A DNA stretch of 64,000 nucleotides from Latescibacteria bacterium UBA6620 (GCA_002433075.1 DJHM01000033.1:62001-126000), one strand, 5' to 3'. Counted from the stretch's first letter, positions 26,020-35,285 are shown. Notes: generated from the letters alone by a model not told the origin. Numbers and translations are program-made.

Positions 26020-27723
26020 CTACATCTCCTCTGGCGCCCGGATACCCAGCAGGGCCAACCCGTTCTTGAGAACGACTGTGATCGCGTAGACCAGTGTGAT
26101 CCTGGCCGCCGTTACCGACTCATCCTCGGACACGACCCGATGCGCACTGTAGAATCGATTCGCCGCCGTGCAGAGATCGATCAGATAACTCGCGATGTAG
26201 GAGGGCTCGTGACCCTCGGCCGCGCGAACGATCGTATTCGGGAACGCGCCCAGCTGCTTGATGACCTCCGCTGTTTCCGGTTCAGTCAACAGACCAAAGT
26301 CAGCGTCTAGAGGAGGGACCTCTTTCCCGTATTTGCGAAGCACACTCGCGTAGCGTGCGTGTGTGTACTGCACGTAAGGACCCGTCTCCCCGTTGAAGTT
26401 CAGGATCTCGTCCCAATCGAATTGTACATCCTTGATCCGGCGGGAGTCCAAGTCGGCAAACAGGATGGCGCCGATCCCGACCGCTTCGGCCACCTCGTCT
26501 TTCTCGGCCAGGTCCGGGTTCTTCTCTTCGATCGTGTCCCGGACAAGTTCGACCGCTCGGTTAAGAACGTCCTCCATCAGGACAATCTTTCCACGCCGCG
26601 TCGACATGCCACCGTCCTTGAACCGGAGTCGACCGAACACCACGTGCGTGCAACGATCGCTCCACTCGTGGCCCATCAACTCGAGCACTTTGAACAGCTG
26701 CCGGAAATGCAACGACTGAGCGACGTCAACGACGTAGAGCATTTGTTCGAACTCGTATTCCAACCACCGATGCTCCGCCGCCGCGAGATCGCGCGTTGCG
26801 TAGAGGGAAGCCTCATCACTGCGGTAGGCCAGGAACGGAGCCATGTCCCATTCCTCCAGATCGACGATCGTCGCCCCTTCGCTGATCTTCACGAGCCCTT
26901 TCTCCCGCAAACGCTCGACTGAATCGTTCATGCGCCCGATGTGCGTGCTTTCTCCGGCCACCACATCGAATTCAATCCCCAGGCGGCCGTAAACCCGCTC
27001 GAATTCTTTCCAGCTGATGTCGCACGCCACCTGCCACATGTGGCGCGCTTCCTCATCGCCGGACTCGAGCCGGCGAAACCAGGCGCTCGCTTCGGCCTCC
27101 GCCTCGGGATTGTCGTCAATCTCTTCGTTTATGCGCACGTAGAGATCGAGCAGCGTGTGGACCGTGATATCTTCGGTCAACTCCCCCTCGCCCCACTTCT
27201 TCCACCCCAGAATCAGCTTCGCGAACTGCGATCCCCAGTCCCCCAAGTGGTTGATGCCGACCGCTTCGTAGCCGAGCGTTTTGAAAATCCTCCTCAACGC
27301 CCCGCCAATCACCGTCGATCTCAGATGGTGGATTCCGAACGGTTTCGCGATGTTCGGATGCGAAAAGTCGATCACGATGCGTCGGCCCGCCCCTTTTTCG
27401 CTCCGGCCGTAATCTTCGACCTTTTCCACAATCTGCTGGAGCACGTCGCGAGCGAGGTCATCCCTCGACACGAAGAAATTTAGATAGGGCCCGGTCGCTC
27501 GTGCCTCTACGATCCGTTCGTTCGTTTCGAACCCGCTCGCCAGTTCCTCCGCAATCAGGTTGGGCGCTTTCCGCATCGTCTTCGCGAACGTGAAGCAGGG
27601 CAGCGCGTAGTCACCCATCTCCGGATTGGGCGGTGTCTCCATCAGACCCGCAAGATCCTCGGCACCGAGTCCGGTGACCTTCGTCAGCTGTGCGAAAATT
27701 TCGTCGATGTATTTGTTCTGCAA
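26020..27723 (-). CDS. argS: Arginyl-tRNA synthetase
   Basis: A 567-aa class I aminoacyl-tRNA synthetase. The N-terminal Add-1 domain (PPNPEMGDYALPCF), the HIGH-type motif IAKPFGIHHLRS, the substrate region INHLGDWGSQFAKLI and the KMSKS counterpart MSTRRGKIVLMEDVL, which is an Arg-rich variant typical of this enzyme, are all present. The C-terminal DALR anticodon-binding domain (LIDLCTAANRFYSAHRV) is complete. The TTG at 27723 is taken as start, since a GAGGA site lies just upstream and the longer frame from 27759 would overlap menG more. It sits inside the aromatic cluster, with no obvious metabolic link except shared transcription. Confidence 0.93.
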   Translation of the reverse strand: MQNKYIDEIFAQLTKVTGLGAEDLAGLMETPPNPEMGDYALPCFTFAKTMRKAPNLIAEELASGFETNERIVEARATGPYLNFFVSRDDLARDVLQQIVEKVEDYGRSEKGAGRRIVIDFSHPNIAKPFGIHHLRSTVIGGALRRIFKTLGYEAVGINHLGDWGSQFAKLILGWKKWGEGELTEDITVHTLLDLYVRINEEIDDNPEAEAEASAWFRRLESGDEEARHMWQVACDISWKEFERVYGRLGIEFDVVAGESTHIGRMNDSVERLREKGLVKISEGATIVDLEEWDMAPFLAYRSDEASLYATRDLAAAEHRWLEYEFEQMLYVVDVAQSLHFRQLFKVLELMGHEWSDRCTHVVFGRLRFKDGGMSTRRGKIVLMEDVLNRAVELVRDTIEEKNPDLAEKDEVAEAVGIGAILFADLDSRRIKDVQFDWDEILNFNGETGPYVQYTHARYASVLRKYGKEVPPLDADFGLLTEPETAEVIKQLGAFPNTIVRAAEGHEPSYIASYLIDLCTAANRFYSAHRVVSEDESVTAARITLVYAITVVLKNGLALLGIRAPEEM

Positions 27724-27730
27724 AATGTCC

Positions 27731-28474
27731 TCACGTGCATCCAGCGTAGATCGTGGCAATCCCGAAGGACAGGGGCTGGCGGGTTACATCACGGAAGCCC
27801 GCCTCCCGCATCCGGCTGCAGAACACCTCCCCTTCGGGGAACTGCATGACCGACTCGTAGAGATAGCGGTACGCCGTGGAATCCCTAGAAACCAGGCGAC
27901 CGATGTTCGGCAACACGTTCCGAAAGTAAAAAAGGTAGGGCGTGCGCATGAACACGTTCCGGGGCTGGGAGAACTCGAGAATCGCAGCGCGCCCCCCCGG
28001 CTTGAGCACACGGACCATTTCGGACAACCCGAGATCGAGCTCGGCTACGTTGCGAATCCCGAAACCGATGGTAAGCGCATCGAATGTCCCCGAGGCGAAC
28101 GGCAGACATTCCGCATCGCCCGCCAGAAACGACATCCTCGCCGAACGATCCCGACTCTTGCGCCATCCGCGGCGGAGCATACCGGTCGAAATATCCGCCC
28201 CTGTCACCACGACATCCGGGTCTCGCCCCGCGACCTCCAGGCCCAGATCCCCTGTTCCTGTCGCGAGGTCCAGGATGTGTTCTCCCGATTCCGGGGCCAG
28301 CGTATCGATCGTCTTCCTACGCCAGACAACGTCCGTGCCGACACTCAACAGCCGATTCAGAACGTCATAGGTACCCGAGATTCCGTCGAACATCCGCCGG
28401 ACGAAAGCGCGCTTTTCGTCGGCTTCGGGCAACACGCTCGTCTTTGGCGACGCGCTCCGCGCAGGGGCGTTCAC
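27731..28474 (-). CDS. ubiE: Demethylmenaquinone/ubiquinone methyltransferase family
   Basis: A 247-aa SAM-dependent C-methyltransferase of the UbiE/MenG family that completes quinone head-group synthesis. SAM motif I is ILDLATGTGDLGLEVA; the family signatures VRRMFDGISGTYDVLNRLLS and GFGIRNVAELDLGLSEMVRVLKPGG are intact, as is FPEGEVFCSRMREAGF. The GTG at 28474 overlaps the aroE stop (GTGA); the upstream in-frame ATG would overlap aroE by 64 bases. Menaquinone is the likelier product if the FCB assignment is right. Its place in a chorismate-making cluster is sensible, since quinones derive from chorismate. Confidence 0.9.
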   Translation of the reverse strand: MNAPARSASPKTSVLPEADEKRAFVRRMFDGISGTYDVLNRLLSVGTDVVWRRKTIDTLAPESGEHILDLATGTGDLGLEVAGRDPDVVVTGADISTGMLRRGWRKSRDRSARMSFLAGDAECLPFASGTFDALTIGFGIRNVAELDLGLSEMVRVLKPGGRAAILEFSQPRNVFMRTPYLFYFRNVLPNIGRLVSRDSTAYRYLYESVMQFPEGEVFCSRMREAGFRDVTRQPLSFGIATIYAGCT

Positions 28475-29334
28475 GAGAAGCGACCGATCAGCGCCTGCTT
28501 CATCACATCCGTCGGCGGAAACGTCCCCGTCCACAGCTCGAACGAGCGTGCGCCCTGGTAGACCAGCATATCCAGACCGCCGAAAGCTCTGGCCCCAGCC
28601 GATTCGAACTGCACCATCATCGTCGTGCGGAGTGGATTGTAAACCGTGTCGTATAGAACCAATTCGGGATGAATCTCTATTCCTTCAGCCAGCGGGCTCC
28701 CCTCGACCTGCGGGTGCATTCCAAGGGACGTCGTGTTTACGACAAGCCCTGCGTCGACCAACGCAGATTGCTGTTCCGCAGCCTCCATGCCCCCCGGAAG
28801 AATCGACTTGCCCGTGATCTTCTCCATGTCCAATGCCAGAGCTTCTGCCTTTTCCGTCGTTCGATTCAGCAGCGTCACGCGCTCGACCTCATCCCGCGAC
28901 GCGAGAGCATACGTCACCGCCCGGGCGGCCCCGCCAGCTCCCAGGACCACGCACTGTGCCGGCAAAGACACAAACCCGGCTACCCTTTCCAGGGACATCA
29001 ACACACCGAAGACGTCCGTATTGTAACCCGTCAGTTCACCATCTTCGTTGTGGATCGTGTTGACCGCACCGACCGCGAGGGCCTCTTCGGAGATACGGTC
29101 CACGTGCTCCATCACCGCCAGCTTGTGAGGAATCGTCACGTTCAGCCCGAGAATGTCCAGCCCTCGAACTCCCGCCACCGCCTCGGCTACCCGTTCGGGC
29201 AGTACGTGCCACGCCACATAGCAACAGTCGATGCCGAGGGCGTCGATCGCCGCGTTGTGCATGTCGGGTGAAAGAGAATGCGCGATGGGATCGCCGATGA
29301 CTCCCATCACGCGGGTTGAGGAACGAATGGTCAA
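28471..29334 (-). CDS. aroE: Shikimate dehydrogenase
   Basis: A 287-aa NADPH-dependent enzyme reducing 3-dehydroshikimate. Substrate-binding SLSPDMHNAA, catalytic Lys in NVTIPHKLAVM, Asp in GYNTDVFG, the dinucleotide loop VLGAGGAARAV, LNRTTEKAEAL, and the C-terminal DMLVYQGARSFELW are all present. The start is a TTG (29334) with only a weak purine-rich site ahead; no better ATG fits the N-terminal strand. It overlaps ubiE by four bases. Confidence 0.95.
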   Translation of the reverse strand: MTIRSSTRVMGVIGDPIAHSLSPDMHNAAIDALGIDCCYVAWHVLPERVAEAVAGVRGLDILGLNVTIPHKLAVMEHVDRISEEALAVGAVNTIHNEDGELTGYNTDVFGVLMSLERVAGFVSLPAQCVVLGAGGAARAVTYALASRDEVERVTLLNRTTEKAEALALDMEKITGKSILPGGMEAAEQQSALVDAGLVVNTTSLGMHPQVEGSPLAEGIEIHPELVLYDTVYNPLRTTMMVQFESAGARAFGGLDMLVYQGARSFELWTGTFPPTDVMKQALIGRFS

Positions 29335-29361
29335 TGGGCGCTTTCGGCTTCCGCCGTCGGA

Positions 29362-29502
29362 CTATCCCAGCAGATCTTCGATAAACTGATCGGCAATGTC
29401 GAAACTCTCGGCCCAGCTGCACCCGTAGACATAGCGAATGAACGCCACACCTCCGAGGATGCACACAATCGTCATGAACGCCAGCTTGAAAAGAACTCTC
29501 AT
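29362..29502 (-). CDS. Small membrane protein ORF between aroA and aroE
   Basis: A 46-aa frame starting three bases after the aroA-like stop: MRVLFKLAFMTIVCILGGVA, then FIRYVYGCSWAESF and DIADQFIEDLLG. One hydrophobic segment (residues about 4-22) is followed by a soluble acidic tail. A GGGGAGA site precedes the ATG, and the spacing matches the other cluster genes, so it is probably translated. Unknown function; it could be a small inner-membrane protein or a signal-anchored peptide. Too short for similarity to be judged by eye. Confidence 0.5.
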   Translation of the reverse strand: MRVLFKLAFMTIVCILGGVAFIRYVYGCSWAESFDIADQFIEDLLG

Positions 29503-29505
29503 CGC

Positions 29506-30849
29506 CTATCTCCCCTTGACCTGGACCACGGATGCAATCCGTCCCAGGATGCCCGGATAGGTCGCCTCGACCGGACCAGGATTCACGATCTTGGTCTCTC
29601 CCTCGGCAGCGAGTCCGGCTACGACCAGGGCCAGCGTCACCCGGGCGTCCCCTCCACCGTCCACCTCGCCGCCCTGCAGTGCGCTCGTGCCCTCGATGAC
29701 CAGTCCGTCCGAAATCTCCCCTACGCGGGCGTCCAACCGTCTAAGGTTCTCAGCCATCAGTCCGATCACGTCGGTTTTCCCTTCCCTCAGCCCTGACACA
29801 TCGCGGATCACCGTTTCCCCTGTGGCCGCCGAAGCCAGCACCGACAACAGGGGAATCTCTTCGAAGAAGAGCTCACTGTATTCTCCAGCTACCTTGATCT
29901 TCCTCAGCTCTTCTTTCGATTCGACGCGATAAGTCCGCGAGGCAATCCCCGACTCCGTTCGGGTCTTCTCGATTTCGATCCCCACGTTGAATCGTCGAAG
30001 CAGGTCGATCAGTCGTCGTGTCTTCCAGTCCGTGTTCGCGTCCCGGATGGAGAGATCGGATTCGGGCAGCAGCGCCGCGAGTCCCATCAAGCAGCCAGCT
30101 GCTGTCGCGTCCCCGGGCAGGACATGATCGGACGGATGTAGTTCCTGCGGGCCTTCGAACACGATACGGTGACCATCCGCGTCCTCCACACGCCCCTTGT
30201 CCAGACGTCCCTGTGCCCTCCGGAACAGCACTTCAAGATCGTCCTCGCCCGCCAGATCCTGGATCATCTCGAATGTCCCGGACTGTCCGAGCGCGGCCAG
30301 GAAAACCGCCGCCTTGATGGCCGAATCGGGTTCGCCTAACGCGTAGGATCCTGGCTTGGGAACGTTAACACCGATCTCAGCCTGGTAGGGAGGCTCTTCG
30401 GTGGCTCTCACGACCACTCCGAACGACTCGAGCGCATCCAACGCGGAGCGGGCCGATCGCAGGTATCCCTCTTCGATCGCCACCGTGCCACCGAACGGGG
30501 AACCTGCGAGCACTCCCGCCACACACGAGAAGGCCGTCGGCGTCCGTGCTTCGAGGACCGACTCGGTCTTCTGAAGACCACCTCCAGAGATCGTCGCCGT
30601 TTCTCCCTCGAACGACACCTCGGCGCCCAGCATCGAAAGAGGCTGGGCGATGGCGACTACCTCGGGACGTTGCGAACACCGGGCGACCGTCGTCTCCCCC
30701 TCGACCAGCGCCCCGAAGGCCAGCGCCACCGTCGACAGCTCGGGGTCCCCCGGCAGGTCACACTCGCCCACGAGTCCCCTGCAATGTGTCAATGCGCTCA
30801 GATCAATTGTTTCGACGGCCAAAGGCTCGGCCACAACCGTGTCTGCCAT
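29506..30849 (-). CDS. AroA (EPSP synthase) homologue lacking key catalytic residues
   Basis: A 447-aa protein with the two-domain EPSP synthase/enolpyruvyl-transferase fold, placed where aroA belongs. By eye against E. coli AroA, recognisable equivalents include DLPGDPELSTVALAFGALVE for the PGSKSxSNRxL motif, ARTPTAF for GNAGTAMR, LPGDATAAGC, and EIPLLSVLASAATGETVIRD then REGKTDV for the PDAAM and RVKETDR regions. The equivalents of Lys22, Asn94, Arg100, Gln171, Asp313, Lys340, Glu341, Arg344 and Lys411 all appear substituted. So it is probably not a normal EPSP synthase, or it uses other residues. It shares the operon with tyrA upstream and a small membrane ORF downstream. Confidence 0.75.
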   Translation of the reverse strand: MADTVVAEPLAVETIDLSALTHCRGLVGECDLPGDPELSTVALAFGALVEGETTVARCSQRPEVVAIAQPLSMLGAEVSFEGETATISGGGLQKTESVLEARTPTAFSCVAGVLAGSPFGGTVAIEEGYLRSARSALDALESFGVVVRATEEPPYQAEIGVNVPKPGSYALGEPDSAIKAAVFLAALGQSGTFEMIQDLAGEDDLEVLFRRAQGRLDKGRVEDADGHRIVFEGPQELHPSDHVLPGDATAAGCLMGLAALLPESDLSIRDANTDWKTRRLIDLLRRFNVGIEIEKTRTESGIASRTYRVESKEELRKIKVAGEYSELFFEEIPLLSVLASAATGETVIRDVSGLREGKTDVIGLMAENLRRLDARVGEISDGLVIEGTSALQGGEVDGGGDARVTLALVVAGLAAEGETKIVNPGPVEATYPGILGRIASVVQVKGR

Positions 30850-30860
30850 GCTCGCTCCCG

Positions 30861-31955
30861 TTATGTCAGAACGCGCAGTCCGCGCGCTTCGAACAGCCGG
30901 GTGGCCGATGCGAGATCCTCCCCGCTTCCGAACCCCAACCGCAGTGAACCTCCCTCTCCCTCTCTGACCTTCATCACCTCAATGTCCTTGATATTGATGC
31001 CCGCTTCTGCCAGCGCCGAACCGATCTCGGCGATCACGCCCGGCCTGTCCTCCACCATCAGCCGAAGCTCGTGCAGGGGCGAAAGGAACCCCTTGGAGTC
31101 GGTCGGAATCTCGGCGCGTGTCGACTGGGCGAAAGCGAAATCCGTGGCCAGCTCGTCCTCCTCCAGTCGCGACACCACATCGTCGAGGGCGTCGCGGAAT
31201 CCAGAGACACACTCTCGAATGGCAGATGCGTTCGTTCGACAGATGTCACGCCACATCTCGTAAGGGCTCGAAGCGATGCGCGTCATATCGCGAAAGCCGC
31301 CCGCTGCCATCTTTAGAGGAATCCCCTCGGGCGCGTCGAGACGCCCCACCATCCCGACCAGCGTGGTCGCCATCAGCTGGGGCAGGTGGCTGATCGCGGC
31401 AGCTACCCGATCGTGCGTCTCCGCATCCAGGATGAGCGCGCGAGCCCCCGTGGAGGAGACCACTCCTGCCAGCCCGTCAACCGACGCGTCATCCGCGTCG
31501 TCGTCAGGTGTCAGCACGTAGATCGCGTTCTGAAAGAGGAACGGATCGGCTGCGTCGACCCCTCGCCACTCCGATCCCGCCATCGGATGACCGCCGATGA
31601 AGTGAACGTCCGCACGACGATGTGCGCGCGCTACATCAGAGATCGCCTGCTTCGTCGATCCCACGTCGGACACCACGCTTCCGGGGGCGGCCGCCCCCAT
31701 CACCATCGGTAACAGCTCGATGATGCGCGAGATAGGCGTGCAGAGAAAAACGTAATCCGCCTCACCGATCCCGTCCTCCAGAGCTTCGTACGTCACACCC
31801 TCATCGATGGCACCCGATGAGAGCGCCCGATCGATCGTCTCCGCGCGGCTGACCCCCACGACACGTGTCACCGCACCCGATCGCTTGAGGGCAAGACCCA
31901 GCGATCCTCCGATCAGCCCAACCCCGACGACGGCGATGGTGGTCCCTTCGCTCAC
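30861..31955 (-). CDS. tyrA: Prephenate dehydrogenase with C-terminal ACT domain
   Basis: A 364-aa TyrA-type enzyme of tyrosine synthesis. Nucleotide-binding VVGVGLIGGSLGLALKRSG, catalytic-region DVGSTKQAI, GGHPMAGSEWRGVDAA and the conserved HDRVAAAISHLPQLMA are present. Residues about 295-364 form an ACT domain (LMVEDRPGVIAEIGSALAEA), so feedback by tyrosine or phenylalanine is likely. GTG start; the next gene (aroA-like) follows after 11 bases. Whether prephenate or arogenate is preferred cannot be told. Confidence 0.93.
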   Translation of the reverse strand: MSEGTTIAVVGVGLIGGSLGLALKRSGAVTRVVGVSRAETIDRALSSGAIDEGVTYEALEDGIGEADYVFLCTPISRIIELLPMVMGAAAPGSVVSDVGSTKQAISDVARAHRRADVHFIGGHPMAGSEWRGVDAADPFLFQNAIYVLTPDDDADDASVDGLAGVVSSTGARALILDAETHDRVAAAISHLPQLMATTLVGMVGRLDAPEGIPLKMAAGGFRDMTRIASSPYEMWRDICRTNASAIRECVSGFRDALDDVVSRLEEDELATDFAFAQSTRAEIPTDSKGFLSPLHELRLMVEDRPGVIAEIGSALAEAGINIKDIEVMKVREGEGGSLRLGFGSGEDLASATRLFEARGLRVLT

Positions 31956-31967
31956 GATCGAATCGGG

Positions 31968-32996
31968 TCAGACACGCTCGGCCAGCTCCTTCACGAAGCC
32001 ATCGGTTGCCTCCCACCCGAGGCAGGGGTCGGTAATCGACTTGCCGAACACACCTTCCTCCACCTTCTGCGTTCCCTCCTCAAGGTAACTCTCGACCATC
32101 AATCCGCGGACCATCTCCTTGAGGATTCCCGCTTCCGAACGGCTTCGCATGACTTCCATGATGATTCTGGGCTGTTCGGCGAACTGCTTGTTCGAATTGT
32201 TGTGGTTGGCATCGACGACCAGCGTCGGATTGTCCAGATTGCGTTCCGTGTAGGCTTCGGCGATATGGAGAAGATCCTCGTAATGATAGTTGGGATAGCT
32301 CTGTCCACTCGAGTCGACCCATCCCCGCAGAATCGCGTGAGTCAGGGGGTTCCCTGTCGTGCGAGCCACCCATCGATTGTAGTTCAGCTCGTGCGGGATC
32401 TGTGCGGCGTAGACAGCGTTCAACATCACTCCAATGTCGCCCCCGGTCGGATTCTTCATCCCCACCGGGACGCCCACACCGCTTGCCGTCAGACGATGCT
32501 GCTGATTCTCTGTAGATCGGGCGCCGACCGCCACGTAGCTCAGGATGTCTTCCACATATGGGAAATTGCCGGGATACAGCATCTCGTCCGCCGCTGTCAG
32601 GTGTGACTCGGCCAGGGCTCGGATATGCATCTTGCGAATCGACTCGAGTCCCTCGACGATGTCCGGGTCCTTCTCCGGATCGGGCTGATGTGCCATACCC
32701 TTATAGCCTTCACCGGTCGTCCGAGGCTTGTTCGTGTAGATCCGTGGGACGAGCACCAACTTGTCGCGTACCGTTTCCTGCAACTTCGCCATACGCCCAA
32801 CGTACTCACACACCGCGTCCTCATTGTCCGCCGAACACGGTCCGACGATCAACATCATCCGATCGCTCTTGTGCTCGAAAATCTCCCGCAGTTCTTCGTC
32901 ACGGGCGACCTTGACCGCAGCCAGATCCTTCCCCACAGGATATCGTTCCCGGATCGCTTCTGGCAGGGGGGCCTCACCGATCAGTTCGAATGCCAT
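31968..32996 (-). CDS. aroG: DAHP synthase, type I (AroFGH class)
   Basis: A 342-aa 3-deoxy-7-phosphoheptulonate synthase, first step of the shikimate route. Landmarks: LIVGPCSADN, the PEP-binding TNKPRTTGEGYKG, GVGVPVGMKNPTGGD and metal-binding VDANHNNSNKQ and GFVKEL C-terminus. This is the E. coli AroG-like, feedback-sensitive class, which has the longer N-terminal extension present here. The spacing of 3 bases to chorismate mutase and 12 to tyrA indicates one transcript. Confidence 0.94.
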   Translation of the reverse strand: MAFELIGEAPLPEAIRERYPVGKDLAAVKVARDEELREIFEHKSDRMMLIVGPCSADNEDAVCEYVGRMAKLQETVRDKLVLVPRIYTNKPRTTGEGYKGMAHQPDPEKDPDIVEGLESIRKMHIRALAESHLTAADEMLYPGNFPYVEDILSYVAVGARSTENQQHRLTASGVGVPVGMKNPTGGDIGVMLNAVYAAQIPHELNYNRWVARTTGNPLTHAILRGWVDSSGQSYPNYHYEDLLHIAEAYTERNLDNPTLVVDANHNNSNKQFAEQPRIIMEVMRSRSEAGILKEMVRGLMVESYLEEGTQKVEEGVFGKSITDPCLGWEATDGFVKELAERV

Positions 32997-32999
32997 CGC

Positions 33000-33278
33000 C
33001 TACTCCGCTTCTTCCCCGACGTGTTCCTGCTCGAGTCGTCGAGCCTCGTCGATAATCTGCCTGAAAATGCGCTGGACCGCCTCGTTGCTCAGGGGCCCCT
33101 CGTTGAGAGACTCCAGTTGACGCAACACGGCTGTTTCCCGTTCGGGCACGTAGATGGGCTGGCCGTTGGCCCGTTTGATCTTACCCACTTCGAGCGCGCA
33201 CCGAGCCCGCTCGCTCAGGAGTTCGAGCAGCTGCCCGTTGATTTCGTCGATTTTCTTTCGCCAGTCCTCGAGGTCCAT
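33000..33278 (-). CDS. Chorismate mutase, AroQ class
   Basis: A 92-aa all-helical chorismate mutase that turns chorismate to prephenate. The helix 1 pattern WRKKIDEINGQLLELLSERA with the active-site Arg, EVGKIKRANGQPIYVPERE and the C-terminal helix IFRQIIDEARRLEQ fit the family. ATG 33278 is chosen (AAAGGA upstream); the longer frame would overlap trpA. No prephenate dehydratase is in the window. Confidence 0.92.
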   Translation of the reverse strand: MDLEDWRKKIDEINGQLLELLSERARCALEVGKIKRANGQPIYVPERETAVLRQLESLNEGPLSNEAVQRIFRQIIDEARRLEQEHVGEEAE

Positions 33279-33282
33279 CCGT

Positions 33283-34080
33283 TTATCCTTTGAGGGGGCC
33301 AGCAAGTTCGGCGGCAAACTCACCGATCTTCTTCGCGAGGTGGGGGTCGCTACCACCCTCGCCGATACGACGAACGATAGCGCTTCCCACGACCGCCGCG
33401 TCGGCCAGTTCAGCGACCGCGCGCGCGTGCTCTGGTGTCGAGATCCCGAAGCCGACGGCGATCGGGAGGTCGGTGTGCGACCGGATCTGGCCGACCATCG
33501 GCCCCAGACTATCCGACAAGGAATGCCGCTCGCCCGTCACACCGGCACGTGAAACATAATATACGAACCCTGTCGAAGCCTCGGTCACCGCCTTGATGCG
33601 AGCCTCACGACTTGTCGGCGCGAGCAGGAAGATCGTGTCCAGACCCGCGTCGTGCATCGCTTCTTTGTAGGCAGACGCCTCTTCGGGCGGGAGATCCGTA
33701 AGCAGCATTCCGTCGAGGCCGATATCCGCGCACGCCGTCACGAAATCCTTCAGACCGTAGCGATAGACCGGATTGCAGTATGACATCAGGATCATCGGAA
33801 CAGTCGACTGTCTGCGGACGGCTTCCACTGTTTTGAGCACGTCGGCCACGGTCGTCCCGTTCGCCAGCGCCCGCTGCCCCGCCGCCTGAATGGTCGGGCC
33901 GTCTGCCAGCGGGTCAGAGAAAGGCATGCCCAGTTCGATCACGTCCGCGCCGGCATGTTCGAGCGCGAGCACGAGATCCACGGTCGTATCCAGACTGGGG
34001 TCACCGGCCATGATGTAAGGAATGAATCCGGAATGGCCCGCCGATTTGAGATTCGAGAAACGTTCGTCGATCCGCCCCAC
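33283..34080 (-). CDS. trpA: Tryptophan synthase alpha chain
   Basis: A 265-aa TIM barrel that cleaves indole-3-glycerol phosphate. Catalytic Glu and Asp are in DVIELGMPFSDPLADGPTIQ and in GLDGMLLTDLPPEEA, with the phosphate loops GFGISTPEH and VVGSAIVRRI. It ends four bases before chorismate mutase and starts two bases after trpB, so translational coupling is likely. Confidence 0.96.
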   Translation of the reverse strand: MGRIDERFSNLKSAGHSGFIPYIMAGDPSLDTTVDLVLALEHAGADVIELGMPFSDPLADGPTIQAAGQRALANGTTVADVLKTVEAVRRQSTVPMILMSYCNPVYRYGLKDFVTACADIGLDGMLLTDLPPEEASAYKEAMHDAGLDTIFLLAPTSREARIKAVTEASTGFVYYVSRAGVTGERHSLSDSLGPMVGQIRSHTDLPIAVGFGISTPEHARAVAELADAAVVGSAIVRRIGEGGSDPHLAKKIGEFAAELAGPLKG

Positions 34081-34082
34081 GG

Positions 34083-35282
34083 TCAGTCTATCCCCTCAAT
34101 CATCTCCGCCGCCTGTGTCACGTCCTTGTCTCCCCTCCCCGAGAGATTAACCAGAATAATCTGATCCCGGTCCATCGTGGGCGCCCGCTTGACGACTTCG
34201 GCGACCGCGTGGGCGCTCTCAAGCGCGGGAATGATCCCCTCCGTTCGACTGAGCAACTGGAACGCTTCGAGGGCTTCTTCATCCGTCGCGTAGGAATACT
34301 CGATGCGATCCTGGTCACGCAGGTAACAGTGTTCGGGGCCCACACCCGAGTAGTCGAGCCCGGCCGACACCGAATGCGTCAGGGCGATCTGCCCGTCCTC
34401 ATCCTGAAGCACATAAATCTGCGACCCATGCAGGACTCCGAGAAGCCCGCCCTGGAAGCGCGCCGCGTGTTCGCCCGACGCGATCCCGTGCCCGCCCGCT
34501 TCGACGCCCACCATCTTCACATCATCATCCAGGAATCGATGGAACAGACCGATCGAGTTGCTCCCACCGCCGACGCACGCAATCAGGCAGTCAGGTAAAC
34601 GGCCCTCTACCTCCAGGATCTGCTCGCGCGCCTCGACACCGATCACACGTTGAAAGTCTCGTACGATCATCGGATACGGGTGAGGTCCCAGCACCGACCC
34701 GAAGATGTAGAACGTCGAGTCGACGTTCGTCACCCAGTCACGAATGGCTTCGTTGATCGCGTCCTTCAGCGTCCGGCTCCCTGAGTCGACCCCCGTGACC
34801 GTCGCGCCCAGAAGGCGCATCCGAAACACGTTCAGGGCCTGGCGCGCCATATCCTCGGTGCCCATGTAGATTTCGCAATCGAGACCGAACATGGCGGCCA
34901 CCGTCGCCGTCGCCACGCCGTGCTGGCCAGCGCCTGTCTCAGCGATGATGCGGGTCTTCCCCATCCTTCGGGCCAGCAGAATCTGCCCCATCGCATTATT
35001 GATCTTGTGGGCTCCCGTATGTGCTAGATCCTCTCGCTTCAAGTAGATCTTCGCGCCCCCAAGTCGCTCTGTCAGACGCTCGGCGAAGTAGATGGGCGTG
35101 GGACGCCCCACGAAATTCTTCAAGTAGCCGCTCAGTTCTTCCTGAAACGCCTCGCTTTCCCGAGCCTCGCGATAGGCCGCCTCGAGATCGTCCAGCAGCG
35201 CCATCAGGGTTTCGGGCACATAGCGTCCTCCGTAGGACCCGAATCGTCCTCTCTCGTCCGGAAGCGTATCGGTCGTCGTCAA
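34083..35282 (-). CDS. trpB: Tryptophan synthase beta chain
   Basis: A 399-aa PLP enzyme joining indole and serine. The PLP lysine is in LAHTGAHKINNAMGQ. ETGAGQHGVATATVAAMFG and the glycine loop VGGGSNSIGLFHRF are intact, as is the C-terminal ILVNLSGRGDKDV. It is the TrpB1 form that partners TrpA next door. Confidence 0.97.
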   Translation of the reverse strand: MTTTDTLPDERGRFGSYGGRYVPETLMALLDDLEAAYREARESEAFQEELSGYLKNFVGRPTPIYFAERLTERLGGAKIYLKREDLAHTGAHKINNAMGQILLARRMGKTRIIAETGAGQHGVATATVAAMFGLDCEIYMGTEDMARQALNVFRMRLLGATVTGVDSGSRTLKDAINEAIRDWVTNVDSTFYIFGSVLGPHPYPMIVRDFQRVIGVEAREQILEVEGRLPDCLIACVGGGSNSIGLFHRFLDDDVKMVGVEAGGHGIASGEHAARFQGGLLGVLHGSQIYVLQDEDGQIALTHSVSAGLDYSGVGPEHCYLRDQDRIEYSYATDEEALEAFQLLSRTEGIIPALESAHAVAEVVKRAPTMDRDQIILVNLSGRGDKDVTQAAEMIEGID

Positions 35283-35285
35283 ATC

